The notes: a model not told the origin generated them from the sequence alone. 64,000 nt of DNA from Mangifera indica (GCF_011075055.1 NC_058153.1:1984001-2048000), one strand, 5' to 3'; shown: positions 21,743 to 36,654, counted from the stretch's first letter. Numbers and translations: made by a program.

Positions 21743-23104
21743 AGGCCATTTGAATGGAAAGTTTTCTTTCATTGGGCATAGCTCATTCATTGTCTTTAAT
21801 GGTGTCTACCTACTAGCCTTACAAAGCGGCTGAAGCTGTCAACTATATCTCTCTCTCTCTCTTTCTATTTTTATACGTACAATGTCCCATACACACAATT
21901 TTAAATAAAGAATTTGATATATAAATAATATATGAATAAATATTTATTTATTATTTGTTTTAAATAATTCAACCATACAGTTATATATCAATTATGTGTT
22001 TTAAAAAATATATATAATTTTATAATTATCTATATATAGAATAACACTTTATATAAATGGTTAAATAATTAAATATTATTTTATTTTTATAAAATTACAC
22101 ATTATTTAGTATCACATATAAAAAGATAAATAAAAAAATAAGAATAAAACTATATATATAAATAAATATTATTCATTCATCTATATAAATTGAGATGACA
22201 ATATATAATTATTTGATATAATTGTTTTTTTTTTTAATTTTAAAATCACTCTATCACATATTACTCATATTAAATTATATGGATATACTAGTAAATTTGT
22301 TTGTACATATATAATTACTCAAAAAATAATTCATTCAATAATGCTATACGTACTCATTTTAGAGTATACATATGATGTGTTATTATATGATTGAATGTTA
22401 CTTTATCTTTAATTTAAATTCGTCTAATCACTTGATGATATATATATTAAGTATGTATCTAATTACGCATTTAAAATTATATATACATATTTTTTATATA
22501 TAATTTAAGTATATAAATAATATATTATTATATAATCGAATAATTAAAAATAAAATAATATATTATTTGTATATATGTGTAAAATAAAAAATATGCACCG
22601 ACGGCGGCAGGACCTCGGGCCTCCTATGTGGCCCAAAATGGTCGGCGTAAAGAAGGGTTGAAAAGGAATGAGAGCAGAACATTTCATGTTCTTTTAAATG
22701 TATCTTCTAAAAGTTTCCCCACCTAATATGACCAGCTCGCTCTGCTGATAGTTTTATTTAATCCATGCATATCCCGTGAGCTCTGAAATAGCTAGTAAAA
22801 TTGACCCAATGATCCCTCCTAATCACCCACCAAATCCTGCAAGCATAAAATTCTCGATAGTCGCACAAATGGCAAGGCCGCAATCTTGGTTCATTATTCA
22901 GTGTGAACCACAATTTTCCATCCAAAATAAAGGCAAAAACATGAAAAATGAAAATCCCAGAATTATTTAATCAACATACTATGTTTCAACAATATAGTGT
23001 TTGTGCCTATAGAAAGGCATCTTTAATGAGTATAAATCCCAGCTACTTTCAATAACTAACAGTGCTGGTACAAGTCTGGTAGTGTCTCTTAGCTATTGTC
23101 AAGA
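21743..23104. other. AT-rich intergenic DNA with a MITE-like stretch
   Basis: 21,880-22,590 is extremely AT-rich with many TATATA and TTATTATATGATTGAATG-type motifs; 22337-22490 resembles the palindromic MITE family. 22,590-23,100 is ordinary sequence, the last part being the 3' UTR of the carrier gene on minus. No gene is supported. Confidence 0.5.
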
Positions 23105-26100
23105 TTATGAATTGGTGACTGATTGTGGTTTCTGTCGAGGTGGTATGCGGAGCCATACTTTCATCATGTCATATGCAGCAAAACCAATTGCCACAGAAGG
23201 AACAACCTTAACAAAATAGCCAAGGAGTTCTGTTAGTGAACAAACATAGCAAATCTAACAGGAATCAAATGATAAAAAGAAACTAATATAATCTTCATTT
23301 ACTACCTTGATATAATTAATGCTCAGGCCTGCAAACAACTGTTTCCATCCTTGACTTCGTGCAATGCTGGTAAGCCCTTCCCATGTGTTTCTGTATTTGG
23401 CATCACCCTCAATGGAAGGTCTCAGATTTTCCACCTGTAAAAAACATTGTACAAAATAATTTAAAACTATAAGGCTATGTAGATGCACCCCCAACCCCAA
23501 AATTCTTACTTGACTACATGTAACATGGTCTTCAGGCAGGAACCTCATTTTTCTCACTGAAAGGAATCAAATCATCTACATCCCACAAAAATATAATATT
23601 TATGGCTACAGAAGGAATATAACTCAACCCTAGCACTACTAACAATTAGATGATACCTGCATCTGTCTCCTAACAACATCTAATGGGTATGTGAGGGTCT
23701 GCCCAAATAACCCTGCTAAGGCTCCACAAGAAAGACGCATCACAATTGATTTCTGATGCTCTTCAGGAACATGTCTCTTAAGTTCCTCATATACATAGAA
23801 CTTCAAACCAGCATAAGGGAGAATTCCAGTTAGTGTTGGACCTGCTCAGACATAGAACATGTCAATTGTTACGACCTGAATAGAATTTTAAAAGTATCAA
23901 ATGTAGAATGTATATTTTATGAAGCAACAAACTTAAAATGAAGAATTACTCTAAATTAATGAATAAAAGTCATGAAATAGGCCCCATGGAAATTTAGCAG
24001 GTGTAACATAGGGAGAGAAAACACAAAGAATAAAGACGGCAAATTTCAGCCAGCCAGTCAACAAAAGCATCCACAACAAAAAAAGCATATGTTCTGAAGA
24101 ACAATGAGCCTTCAACAAATATTCAAATTAGAAGATACCAAGTCCATCAGTCACAAAATCCAAGCATTAATACCATATGTTGCCATAATTGACCATGTAT
24201 CACTGTGTAGTAAAAGGCATAACAAAACCAGCCTACACACCTATGCCTCGATAGAGAGCACGTATTCCCCCGTCCTTATAGACACTTGTGAGTACATCTT
24301 TTATGCCACCATATGCAGGTTGAGTACAGATACTTGTTATACCACCCTTGAAACTTCCTCTAGTGTCTACAACCTACAAAGTTCACTAAATGCTGCTTTA
24401 CACAAGAATCATAAGATTGTGTTTGGCTGATTTTCCATTTTTCAGTTCTTGGATCTCAATTGTTCTCTTCACTGAAAAAATAAGCTGCTATTACATCATT
24501 TTTCTTTCAATCGGTCTTTTTTTTAAAATCTATTGGGACTCACAAAAATACAGAACATTTTCTTCACATTGGCCAAGTTAAACATGATTGATTCCATATA
24601 GATTAGAAAAGCCAGGATCCTGTTGCAGATGCTCACACACAAACTTCTGCTTCAGGCTTAGCTTAGGTGAGCTTAAAAGTTTGTTCAAATCTAATTACAG
24701 CCGATAACAAACAGATGAGTGAATACCATAGTACAACACATGCCAGGTTTTGATGAGTGGATGCACAATTGAAATGAAAAGAAGAGGTAGGAAAAGATGA
24801 TAAAATCACATGCCTGTCTTTACAAGGTGCTTTTACCAAAAACTTGCAAAAGATGATACATGAAATCATTCCCGATTTAAGAAAATACTGTTCAGCAACT
24901 TTTAGGGAAAGCCTTTTGTAGCATTAATCATAATTCATACTCAATAAATAAATAAATAACTACCAATTGAAACAATGTTCACAAGATACTCCCTCACTCC
25001 AATAAGAGGAAACACCCCAATAATACTTAGGCAACCCACTCACCTGGTAAGCAAGTTTTGTACGAGCCAAATCTAAAGGATATGTGCATAAAACTGCCGT
25101 TCCTCCAGCCAATGAACCAGATAATAGATCTATAACAGGCCCTGATCCCAATGCTGAATAGTTATTCACAATCCAAACACGATATTGCTCATATGTCATA
25201 AAATGCAAGGCTGCATAAGGAACAATCCGAAGAACACTAGCTCCATTTCCTCTAAAAGAAAATATAAAGCATATATTACAACAAATTTTTTAGGAGAAGA
25301 CATATATATATAATCTTTCTTCATGTGTGTGTGTGTGACATGTGACATGTGACATGAGTGTACATAAATCTTACTTATAAAATCCACGAATACCCTCCTG
25401 CTTCAGTAACCTCTTTAAGGATTGACACACCCCAAGAGATTGGAACCCTTCTGTTCTTGTCTGCAGTGAGCAATTGCGTGTAAAGAAATAGAGTAAAATA
25501 TTTGGGAAACATAAATCTATTTCAAAAGTAAAAATATGATTTATGAAGAAACAAAGTAAGCAACAAGAGTATTGGCTAACAAGCTAAACCAAAGTCAAAT
25601 AAACAGCCTCCTTTGCATAGAAACTTGTTACTAACTTTCCAAAATAATGCCATCCTAACAAACAATATGGACTATTTTCACAGATGTGGTTCCTGTATAT
25701 CAGATAAAATACACATTTCCAAGCTGCTTACATAACTAACAACTGCCTGATGTCAAAAGTCTTTGATAGATGATCCTTCAATATTTCATAAGGTAAAACC
25801 ACACTTGCACTAACCGTGCAAAATTAAATTCAAGAAAGTGAAATATAACACAACTGAAGCCAGTCACATGAGCATACACAATCCTATTAAATACAAATAA
25901 AAACTCAAAACCAAAAGCATGAAATTAAAACTTAAATTTCCTCTAGGGATGAGTTTCACCTGCAAGAGAATTTTGGTCCGTTCCAGAGGTGCAACAGCAG
26001 TCTTAGCAAATGCTCCAGCAGTGCCCCCAGCAATTAGCTCCTTAGCATAAACAGGCAAACTATCCACATAAGAAACCCCTTGGCGTGTAGATGAACCGTC

Positions 26101-26154
26101 CACAAATCCGGCAGCCATGTTAGTTGACAATGTAGATCCTTGTGGAGATCCCAT
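23105..26154 (-). CDS. Mitochondrial carrier family protein, coenzyme A transporter type (CoAc/SLC25A42-like)
   Basis: Seven exons on minus: 26154-25960, 25460-25375, 25251-25044, 24373-24241, 23841-23657, 23434-23306 and 23206-23105, giving 345 residues. Three tandem carrier repeats carry the Px[DE]xx[KR] signatures: APLERTK (Pro at about 56), YPLDLARTK (about 152) and YPLDVVRRQ (about 260). The sequences [46 protein letters not shown] and [21 protein letters not shown] match plant CoAc1/CoAc2, which import coenzyme A across the inner mitochondrial membrane. The close relatives for ADP/ATP or phosphoadenosine phosphosulfate differ in these blocks. The start is set at MGSPQGS (26154); a longer N-terminus from 26184 is possible but looks like 5' UTR or intron sequence. 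The N-terminus is about 20 residues longer than the Arabidopsis proteins as I recall them. Confidence 0.9.
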
Positions 26155-27892
26155 CTCAAAAAGTTGTAACACAAACCAAACCAATTTAACAATTCCGCTA
26201 CCAAAACCTTTATGATGTCGACAAATTATGCTTTACCCACTTAGTAGCTTAAAAAACTCCTTATCCCATCTGTCTCTCGGGATACAGAAAGAATAAACCT
26301 TCGCTTCAAACAAAAGATTCAATGGCCTGATGGCACCCAGTAATAATTTGGGCACGTTCACAAGCCGATATTTCTCTTCAATAACAACAAGATACATCAA
26401 CAGACAAAGAAAACTAAACACAACGATTTGCTAATCAAAACCCTTCCAATCATAACAGTTTCCCCAAATATCTATTGCAACAAAACCTCTAACAACTATC
26501 TCAAGATTGACCAAAAAACCGCCAAAATAATAGTCCACGCTGTAGCTGGAACGTACTGCTCGAACTCCGTTAAATCAAACAATTTGCGCTTGAACTTGAT
26601 CCAGATTATTACGAGAAAGCTTCAAAGAGATGGAACGAACCTACCAGAAAGTTCTGATTGGTAGCGACTGCGCCCAAGGAGAACAATGTGTTGAAATTTA
26701 GAGAAGGATTCTTTTTTGCTTTATATTAATTAACGTTCTCCCTGGAGACGGCAAAGACGAAGTTTCTTCTTTTGTTTGAAAGCTCTCGCTTTTCACAACT
26801 ACAGACTATTTTAAGCGGGAGATACTTTAGATAGACATAATTGAGCGCGACTCCGGTGAATAGAGACGGGGTGTTTTTGCGATTTTCCAAACAGTGCAGG
26901 GAACATGGGACCGCGTGGTGGGGGACTGATTGTGATTTTCCAGTACGCGGGCTGGTTTTGAATAGGCGGAATCGCCTGGTGGGGAGTTTTTGTGACATTT
27001 CACCGCCCGTGGTGGACTTTCGGAAATTGCTCAATTACAAGGTTTTCTGATATTTTTCAATTTAAGGGATAAATTAAAATTTTAATAATTTTAAGATTTT
27101 TGTAAATGTAGCTTTCAAAATTTTGGTATTTTTTTAATAAAATATGTATTATAAGTTTTTTTTTTAAAACAAATTATATATTTAGGATATAAAAGAATGA
27201 GACATAATTATTTTTCTAACTGAGAGAACCATTATGACAAAGTCTTCGGAATCCACACCATTTAGATTTATAATTATGAATTGGATAAATTAGAAGTAAA
27301 TTTTATTATGATATATCACGTTAGAATTATTTAAACTTTGGATGTTTATAAATAATATTTGATTTTTCACCCTTTAGACTAATCTATAGGGTCAAATGAG
27401 ATATAAATTTAAATCAAATATGAGATATAAATTTAAATCAAATTAAATTATGAATTTAAATTGAAGTAAATTAAACACATATTAATATGAATCAAATTTT
27501 TTAATTTAAATTTAAATTAAATTAAATTAAATCAAATTAATTTTTGAGACTATAATGGTTCGATTAAGATGTAGCCTTAATCGACCGATAAATTCCAAAG
27601 TTTTATCAAATACTGTGAATTTGATTAAAATTTAGAAAATATCAATTTAAAAATCACACTTGTATTTATTGCAAATAAGTAATAACGGAATGGTAATTAT
27701 CACAGAAAAGAAGTCCCGAAAAGTGAACGTAACCACTACCCGCCACGCCCTCCCTCCCTCGTCCTACTCTCTTTATGGCTCTTTGTAATTGTTTGACATT
27801 TCTTTTCTTCGTCTAAAAGTAAATCGAATCCCTATCTCTGCTGGCTCTTAAAAATCATTACTGTAATTTCATATCTCCACCAACTCCCAATC
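26155..27892. other. Divergent promoter region between carrier and Rab-GAP genes
   Basis: Contains the 5' UTR of the carrier gene (perhaps with an intron) up to about 26.7 kb; a TTAATATAA-like TATA on minus lies at about 26721. Downstream is an AT-rich stretch (27,050-27,700) with GATATAAATTTAAATCAAA repeats at about 27,395-27,440. The 27,700-27,890 stretch, with CCTCCCTCCCTCG, is the probable promoter/5' UTR of the Rab-GAP gene. No coding region is seen. Confidence 0.5.
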
Positions 27893-30800
27893 ATGCGAGA
27901 AACAGAGCTACACGATTTGTCCGACGATGCTGATTATGCCGCCTCTATGCAGCAAGTAAGCAATTGACGTTTCGGTTTTCGTGCATTCACTGATTGCTTT
28001 CTCATGTGTTGCTTAGCGAATTTGATTATATGTTAATGAGGATTTCGTCAAATTAATTTAGGTTTTTTTTTTTTTTTGAATTAGGGATCATCAAGCATGA
28101 CGAGGAGCCATAGCGGCAAGACTAGCTCGTCCAGCGAACCCGAAGGTGCCGAAGTGGTTTATTCGAAAGATAATGTTACAATTCACCCCACTCAGTCTGC
28201 ATCTGAAAGAATTAGCGGAAGATTGAAGCTAATTAAACAAGGCTCCTCTCTCTTTATGGTAAATATTCATTTGATTTTTACATTCTTTTTGCATCTGTTA
28301 TCATTTTCCCTTAGGAAATATTGAAATCCTGTTAGCTGTGACCATTTATGCTGTCTATATTATCATCTTCTATACAGTAATTCTGTAACTCTATTTTGTT
28401 CGCTGTGATAATAGACCTGGATCCCGTACAAAGGACACAACTCAAACGCCAAGTTGTCTGAGAAAGGTTTTAAACTTTGGGCTTGTTATGATTGTATGAA
28501 ATACTGGAGGTGTAACTGTTTAGAAAGGCTGAATTATCTTCATGGTTTGTTTTTTTTTCCTTAAGTAGATAGAAATCTGTACACCATAAGGGCGGTGCCT
28601 TTTACAGATTTGCGGTCAATTCACAGACACACTCGACCTATTGGGTGGCAATACATAATTGTTGTTTTATCATCAGGTAGTCAATTTGGATTAACCAGAA
28701 AATTTTGTGATACATTGAAAATTTAAAGTGATTGTGAATTGCTGCTTGTGGTTATAGAGTTAATTATACTTTTAAAAATTGTGGTGTGTTATATTCCTTG
28801 TTATGTATTGATATACATGATCTTGATGGGAACACTTTTTGCAGGCCTCGCCTATCCTCCTCTTTACTTCTACAATGGTGGAGTTAAAGAGTTCCTAGCT
28901 ACTGCAAAGCAACATGTTGTTCTTGTGAGGTCGGTAATTGTTTATGTCAACTTCTCTTGGTCAGTACTTATGGTTATAACTTCTGTAACCATATTTATCT
29001 TAGGCCCCAAGAAGTCATTCTTGCAACTTCTTATTTCATATCATATTTCAGGTCGGAAGAAGATGCAAATGTATTTCTTGTCAATGATTTTCAAAGTCCT
29101 CTGCTGGTATATGTCGCACTGGTTTACTTCATGGTTGATGATCAATAAAGCTTCTTCCATTAATTGGCCCAATATATTTGTGCAGCAACATTTCCCTGCA
29201 TTTGGATTTGAAAAAATTTTCTTGTGTGATTGACTTTGAATGTTTTAATCACTTGCAACAGAAAACTTTATCTTCTTTGGAGCTACCTAGGGCTGTTACT
29301 GTAGCAAGTGGGCCATCAACAGCTGTTCCAATTGGAGACTCTCTTTTAAATGACAACCAACATAGTACCTATGGGGGAGTTGGCCAAGTGAATTCCAGTA
29401 TTTCTCAGTACAATGGGAGACAGAGGCAAAAGAGTCATGATCCTGCTCGAGACATTTCAATTCAAGTATTGGAAAAATTCTCTCTTGTAACCAAATTTGC
29501 TCGGGAAACAACTTCTCAACTATTTCGTGAAAACTATAGTAATGGATTTGGTCATCTTGAGAGAAAATTTGACAACCAGTCTGTCCAAAATTACCATCAC
29601 GAAGCATCCAATGACACAGTGAAAGATAACGATGCAGAGAAAGTTTCTGACAAAATTTCTGTAGCCTCAGATCCTCTGGAGGTAATGTTTTACTTATTTG
29701 GCAATTTTTTGAGCTATTAGAATCTCAGTTTAATTTGTGACTACTTGTGTGGTTACAGACACATTCGATATGATCAACTGTCTGAATGTTTGCTACTAGT
29801 AAGTGATATACCTACTTTTGTAGGTTTGGATCACTGGGTTGTAATTCTACATTGTTGTTTGTAAATTTTAAATTTTAATTTATTTGCATGATACTATTGA
29901 TTATTGGCCATGACAGGTTACCATATCGATCATTATTATCAACAGACAGGTCACTGCAATGATTTTTAGGTTTTTATAATGATTGGATGTTGGTGTTTTC
30001 ATTTAGTGGTTAGGTTGGGAGCTTTACTAGTGCAGTGGAAAATTACATTACTGTTCTGAACCAAGCGTGTTCTATTTCTCAGTTCAATACATTGCTTACA
30101 TGTTATGCATCAGGCATTTGGACATACTAGAATTCTTTTTATCTTTCTGCATGCAATCAACGTAAGATGCATTTTGTCAGCTGTTGAACAATGATAAATC
30201 CATAACAAGAAGCAGAGCTAAGCATAGTCTTTTGGGATATCAGATAATTTCTGGAAACTTCTATGGGTTGGGAATTTTATGTTCTCCACTTGTGCTATGT
30301 ACTTTAGGCGTACAAATTATTTAATACGTTGAAGTTTGGTTCAGAGCATTATTGTCTTGGGCTTAAATCAGGCTAGTCATGTTGCTATAGTTGGAAAACA
30401 AGACTTTTTTTTTTTTCTGAGGCCATCTGATGCATAACCCTATCCTTCTAAACAGAAAATTCCATCTAGGAAACACAATCATGATGAAGAAGCTGCCACC
30501 AATGTGGGAACTTTTGAGCTAATCAATTGTAAGGAGGTATAGACAGGGGCTTTATGTTTCATTTTAGCATATGAATTTGTTTCTCTCAATCTTTTTGAAG
30601 TATCACCAGTTCATACTACATATGCAATGGGAGATGATCTGATAGTATTTTGGTTAATAATTTGCATTGGTATATGTGTGTAAATTGTTGTTATACCAAT
30701 CCATATAACATGATTGTGTTATCACAAAGGGATTGTCCTGTGATCAATGTGTTCTATAAGATATGAATGCTGTTTTATATACTAGAGCATGCAACATACC

Positions 30801-33800
30801 ATTGTTATAGTCCATTAGTGCTCTTTTTATCACATATTTAGTTGGAATAATGAAGTGATAATGATCTTGCTTCCTCCTGAATTCTGTGTTTTTAGTGTTT
30901 TGGATTGGCATAATTGCATCTTTGCCACAATATTATGTTTTTTGACTCCTAAGGGTGTGTATCAGTCACAATAAAGGTCAAACTTTCAATTGATTTTTGT
31001 TTTGGAAGGTTATTACCTAAGATTCTTTGTTGCTCCTTATGGCCATTTGAAGCTGTGCTTTGTCCTTTTTATTAGAGCCCTCGAAACTACCAATTCATTT
31101 ATTTGACATTTGTGCCTTTATTTATTTTTAGTAGTGGTCAACATTAAATTAATGCATATTTATTGTTTTCTGCAGTTGGATAAACAAACATTAGTGTGGG
31201 GAAAACCCCGGCAGCCACCCTTAGGGCCTGAAGAGGTAAGGGCTGTCTTTTTTTTTTTTTTTACAAATAAGTTTTCATGTAGTTTTTAATTCTAGATTAT
31301 AGACCTATTTTAAAGTATAAGTCTTTTGTGGCCATATACTCAAAAACCATTCAAAGGATTTTGACTCCTTGTGATTTTTTTGTTTAGGTGAACTTCTTTT
31401 CTGAAACAGTTTCAAAATATTTTTTATTTGGTTTGTTTTTATGGATGTCTAAATTATGGTTGTAAAATCCTGTACATTCTAATCTTTATAACATATGGGT
31501 TAAGATCAAATTAGGTCTGGTGTAAAACTTTCTCAATTTTCTTTGCTCAATATTTTATCATGATCATTGGTTTTAAGTTTCAGAAATCGAGTAGTATGAT
31601 ATAATGAGAAAACTAGGGTTATTTGATTGAACTTTTGTTTGAAAATGAAAAGTTCAGAATGCATGGAACTGTGAGTTTGTGCAATGGAGCTGCAGTTATT
31701 TGTCGGTTCAACCCGAATAGATCAGAACTGATAACATAATGTTATTTTCCTTTAATAGGGTGCAGCTTCTTAACAAATACAATTTTCTATTAGTTCTGCC
31801 ATATATGCTTTCTTTCAAGGATTAGTATTTCTGGATGTTTTATATACACATCTTTGTTGCTATGGTGAATATGTGCAGTGGGCAACCTTTTTGGACAATG
31901 AAGGTCGAGTTATCGATTCAGAAGCATTAAGAAAGAGAATTTTCTATGGAGGAATTGAGCACAAATTACGCAGAGAGGTTTATATTTGTAGTACATGAAG
32001 AAAACTGTGCTAAGTATTATTTAATTGGTTAGATGTGCTTCTTTGTTCATGAAAACTCTTGATTATATGGTAGGTATGGACATTTTTATTGGGATACCAT
32101 GCATATGATTCAACACATGCTGAGAGGGAGTATCGTAGGTCTATTAAAAGGTCAGAGTATGAGACCATAAAACGCCAGTGGCAGGTTTGCTGTAAATGTT
32201 TTATTGTTATTTTGCTGTGGATTTCTCCATCCTTCAGTACTTCCTAATAGATCGTCTTGCTTTGTTCTCGTATTGTTGTTTAACATAATTTCATTCATTA
32301 ATTATTTTATCATTGCTGATGATGTATGTAATTTTGGAGCCTGTTTATATAGTTAGCTATGTTTTAACCTTGTATCTAACTATAACAAATGCATTGTTAG
32401 AGGTAGAAAGAGGTGTATTGCTTTTAAGGTAAAAAGGTTGTTTTGAGGCTCAACTTATGAGGCTTTTCTATAGGTTACAAATGTGCTGATAAGAAACTTG
32501 GTGGTTTGGCATGATCTGTTAGCAAAGAAATAATGACATGAATTTTACTCAAGGCTTAATAACTTCTGTGCTCAAATTGAACAGTTAAAGTGAAAGCTTG
32601 GTGGCTTAAAAAAGTAAAGAAAATAATGTCATCTTATATACTTGATATCATATTAATTATAAAAGTTGTATTCTAGGTTTTATTTAGATTTAATTGCTTA
32701 TTGTCAAAACCCCCACCCCCACCCGACCCATCTCATCTTGCTTCTAGCCGAGCTTGATAAGCTAATTTGTACTGAGCAGTTCATCAGCACCAGTGCCTAT
32801 TGGCATACTAGTGTTTGTAAGCACAAGAATTTGCTGCATACATTCAATATCATATGTCCTAACACTAGGGTTAAATACCTACAAAATATGGTAAAGAGGC
32901 CCTGCAGTCTCTCCAGCAATATGGCTTATCCTAAAGGGGTATTTTTTTCACATTGTCTGACCTTTTAGTTTAGTTACAAAATGACATTGACCAGCCCAGT
33001 GACTCTTGTCTTTTGTGCATGCTTAATAAACCCAGCAAGTTGAACTTTTTCCTTTTTGGTACATATATAATTTTTCAATTGCCTTGGTTAGTTTTTATCC
33101 TTACCAGAATGTTAATGTTTATTGACCATGGTCAAATTTAGTTGCACAAATTTGACTGTGACATTATTACATTAAATAACCCAGCGTGGTCTTCATTGCC
33201 CTTCAGTTGCAGATTGTTTCCTTTTTCACTTGATTAGAGACATCCGCCCAATTGCTTCTATGTGCTTTTATCATCATAGATTCAAGGATATCTTTTCTTA
33301 ACAGCTTAATTGTTGCATGTAAAATTTTCTTCTGCAGAGTATCTCAACTGAACAGGCAAAGAGGTTTACAAAATTCAGGGAGAGGAAAGGACTTATTGAT
33401 AAAGATGTGGTATGTATAAAACTAGCGCATCTTTTTCGAAGTCTTGGTATAATGACTTTGTGCAGGAATTTTGACATGCTATTGGAAGCTTGTAAATTGT
33501 GTTTTCATTTGTTTCTAGGTAAGGACTGATAGGTCACTCCCTTTCTATGATGGGGATGATAATCAAAATGTGAATATTCTACATGATATTCTATTGACGT
33601 ACTCCTTCTACAACTTTGATCTTGGTTACTGTCAGGTAATTACATCTTTCATGTAGTGCTATATCTTGGCTTTGCTGCCAGTTGCATGGAAATTCTGAAT
33701 TTATGATTATGCAGTCTCATTGAGTTAACATTAAAGAATATTATTCAATAGTATTCTAGAAAGAGGAAGCAATATATGCTTAATAAACAAGCAATTCATT

Positions 33801-36155
33801 CAAATGGTGGCATGTGCACATTTTGAAGACATTTGGGAAATTTTTTGCTTGCCATTTGAAACTTAAAAATAGTTTATTGTTAGAAAACAGGTCATGTGAA
33901 GTATCCTTGTATTCACACGTTGCATTGAATGTATAGATGTGTGAAAAAGGGCTGAATTTTCAGTGCTTAATTTTTGTTAAGAAATAATGATATGATGTTA
34001 GAAAACATGGTACTATTATTTTCAGTGCTTAATTTTTCAGGGCTGAATTTTCAGTGCTTAATTTTTGTTAGAAAACAGGTAATGTAATATTCATTGCTGC
34101 CTTCCAGTGTACCTAGTCTCCCTGTGATATGATGTTACAATGACATGGTACTATTATTATTAATTTATAAACTCTTACATTAAGTTACCTTACGGCTTTG
34201 TGGTTATGCTGGGTTTGGCTTTGTGAACTATTAGGTAGTCTGTACATATAACATTGCTCATTCCTATATATAGTGCATACATGATAGTTCTTTTGTCCTG
34301 CTTGTGGTGTTGTTTGAATACTGTTCTCTTCATGATTGTATGTTATAATTGTTGTTTATTTGTCTTACAGGGTATGAGTGATCTTCTTTCCCCCATTTTG
34401 TTTGTAATGGAAGATGAGTCAGAATCATTTTGGTTGTTTGTGGCACTGATGGAACGTCTTGGACCCAATTTTAATCGCGACCAAAATGGAATGCACACTC
34501 AACTTTTTGCATTGTCTAAGGTTCTCTCTTCATCTCTCAGATGAGTTGATTATCATGCTTTAGTAATAGAATTGGGCAATTAATCTGTTAAATAAACATT
34601 TGCCCTAAGGTTTTACCTTTTTCATTTTTTTAGTTTTTTTTCCTTTGCCAAATTCAAGATTATATTGTGTGTATTTTAACTGCTCCTAGTATTTCATTTT
34701 GACAGTGCTGTTTGCAGCCACATTTCAGCCTCTTCAATTTCTGCTTTTTTTTTTTTTTTTTCAATTAGCAGACTTTTGGTTGAGTTAATCAGATTTGAAA
34801 TCTTGAATCTATGCAAAATTGCATTTCACCTGCTGGTTTATCTGGAACTGCTCTGGAGTTAAATTTGGTGTAATCATTCTTTATTTTTGTGCTCAATTGC
34901 TGATAATGAAACCCTGTTAGAAAGGAAGTTTCAAAACATATAAAAATGTTTAAGATGCTAAATGAAGTTCCTCAAGCGTCACAGTAAAGATGTGCCGTTA
35001 TGCTTCTACAAATTGGGTGGAATTACTACTCTTCTTCCTGTGATACCTTGCTGAGATCATGATGATGTTCCTTCTGCAACTTTCATTTTAGTTTGCTTTT
35101 TATTTTTTGATAATAACTCAAGGTAGTATAACTAATATGTAAACGGTATTTAATCATTAATTGTTTGTGGTTTCTTTGTTATTTATTAGTGGTCTGTTCT
35201 ATTTATGAATTGGCATTAATTGTGTTTTGGCATATATGATGATTAAGCACCACTTTTTAATGTTCACTCTTGTTGTTGCAGCTGGTAGAGTTGCTAGACA
35301 GCCCATTGCATAATTATTTTAGGCAGAATGAGTGCCTGAATTATTTCTTTTGTTTTCGCTGGGTTCTGATACAATTTAAAAGGTCAGATATCTGAACTAA
35401 CTAGTTTTCTTTTGAGTGCTGTTGTCCTTCGATTTAGCTGTGCTCTTAAATAAAATTTTTGTTTTCAACAAATTTATAGTTTATGGTCCATGTAATACTG
35501 GATAATTCTTGTGTAAAGGTCCTAGATTAATGCCATTAAGTTTCAATTACTGTGTTGAAGAGAGTCAGGGAAAGGAAGTTGGATTAATGTCTGAAATTTC
35601 ACATTGGCTTTTATGTGCATGCATGTTTGCATGTATAAGCACTTCCCTTGGTCTTTTACCTTGTTCTAATTTGCAGGACCTGTCTTTAATTAGCTTATCT
35701 TGATCTTCTGAGATTTTCCCCTTTTTTTTTTTTATAATTTTTCATAGATTTCTTTAATACCATAGGTAAGCGTCTGATAGACATGATTACCTAGGTCAAC
35801 CTGATATGATTTGATAATGTTTCTCAGAGAATTTGACTATGAGAAAACAATGCGCTTATGGGAGGTATTATGGACGCATTATTTGTCGGAGCACCTGCAT
35901 TTATATGTATGTGTTGCAATCTTGAAACGACACCGGAGCAAGATAATGGGAGAGCTAATGGATTTTGACACACTCTTGAAATTCATTAATGAGCTGAGTG
36001 GTCGGATTGATCTTGATGCAATCCTAAGAGATGCAGAAGCTCTGTGTATATGTGCTGGTGAGAATGGTGCTGCTTGCATCCCTCCTGGAACTCCTCCTTC
36101 ACTGCCAATTGACAATGGTTTGTTATATTCTCAGCAAGATGATGAAGTATTGTAA
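27893..36155 (+). CDS. Rab GTPase-activating protein with TBC domain (TBC1D15/GYP7-like)
   Basis: Sixteen coding exons: 27893-27955, 28085-28258, 28415-28466, 28569-28676, 28845-28929, 29052-29106, 29262-29681, 30456-30536, 31176-31235, 31879-31977, 32074-32184, 33338-33409, 33519-33635, 34371-34520, 35282-35382 and 35828-36155; 691 residues with continuous phase. The N-terminal half (about 70-185) resembles the Rab-binding region of TBC1D15/GYP7 (GLAYPPLYFYNGGVKEFL). A low-complexity linker spans about 190-345. The TBC domain (about 385-610) opens LRREVWTFLLGYHAYDST and carries both catalytic fingers: arginine R462 in IDKDVVR (IxxDxxR) and glutamine Q499 in YCQG. It stimulates GTP hydrolysis on Rab GTPases in membrane traffic; the specific Rab is unknown. 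It resembles the Arabidopsis TBC protein next to MYB82 (At5g52580, from memory). The 3' UTR probably extends to about 36.6 kb and may contain an intron (acceptor near 36375). Confidence 0.92.
33949..34160. repeat. Short tandem duplications inside Rab-GAP intron 13
   Basis: GGCTGAATTTTCAGTGCTTA followed by ATTTTTGTTA occurs at about 33950 and again at about 34042, with a partial third copy near 34022. GATATGATGTTA...CATGGTACTATTATT occurs near 33990 and again near 34127. These are local duplications of 30-90 bp in non-coding sequence. Confidence 0.75.
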
Positions 36156-36654
36156 ATATGAACCCTTTCGTGGAAAGGATTTATCAGCTTTATATTCTCA
36201 ATCTTCTACATGGCTGCTTTCTGTAATCAGTTGATTTTTCTTTAGTGTAATAAAATATTATCATCTAAGTCAATCAACCCTGTTCCTTTCACTAATTAGC
36301 TTCAGTTACTTAATTTGCAATAGTACCATTTAAACCTTCCTGTTCTTCTGCTTTGTTTGATTTTGTTGATTTCAGATTGAATAGATTCCGCCGCTGATGC
36401 CTGATGGACTGGAATGAACCAAGTTACCAAATAGCAAGCCTCGGGAAAGTGAGTTTGTCGTTTCCGCATATGGACTTCAATAAGCTGGTAAATGTCTTTA
36501 GGGGTTGTCTTTTTCCTTCTTTATTACTTTATGGTGAGGATCGTACATGCATTCTCTTACCACTTTTTATACTGATGTGGATTGTGATTGGAGTGTCAGA
36601 CTGTTGAACCCAATTTCAATTGAAATGTACGGTTCTATACAATACATATACATC

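Noticed and set aside
28739..29233. 164-codon open frame on plus
   Set aside because: Reads through two introns of the Rab-GAP gene; only exon pieces within it are conserved.
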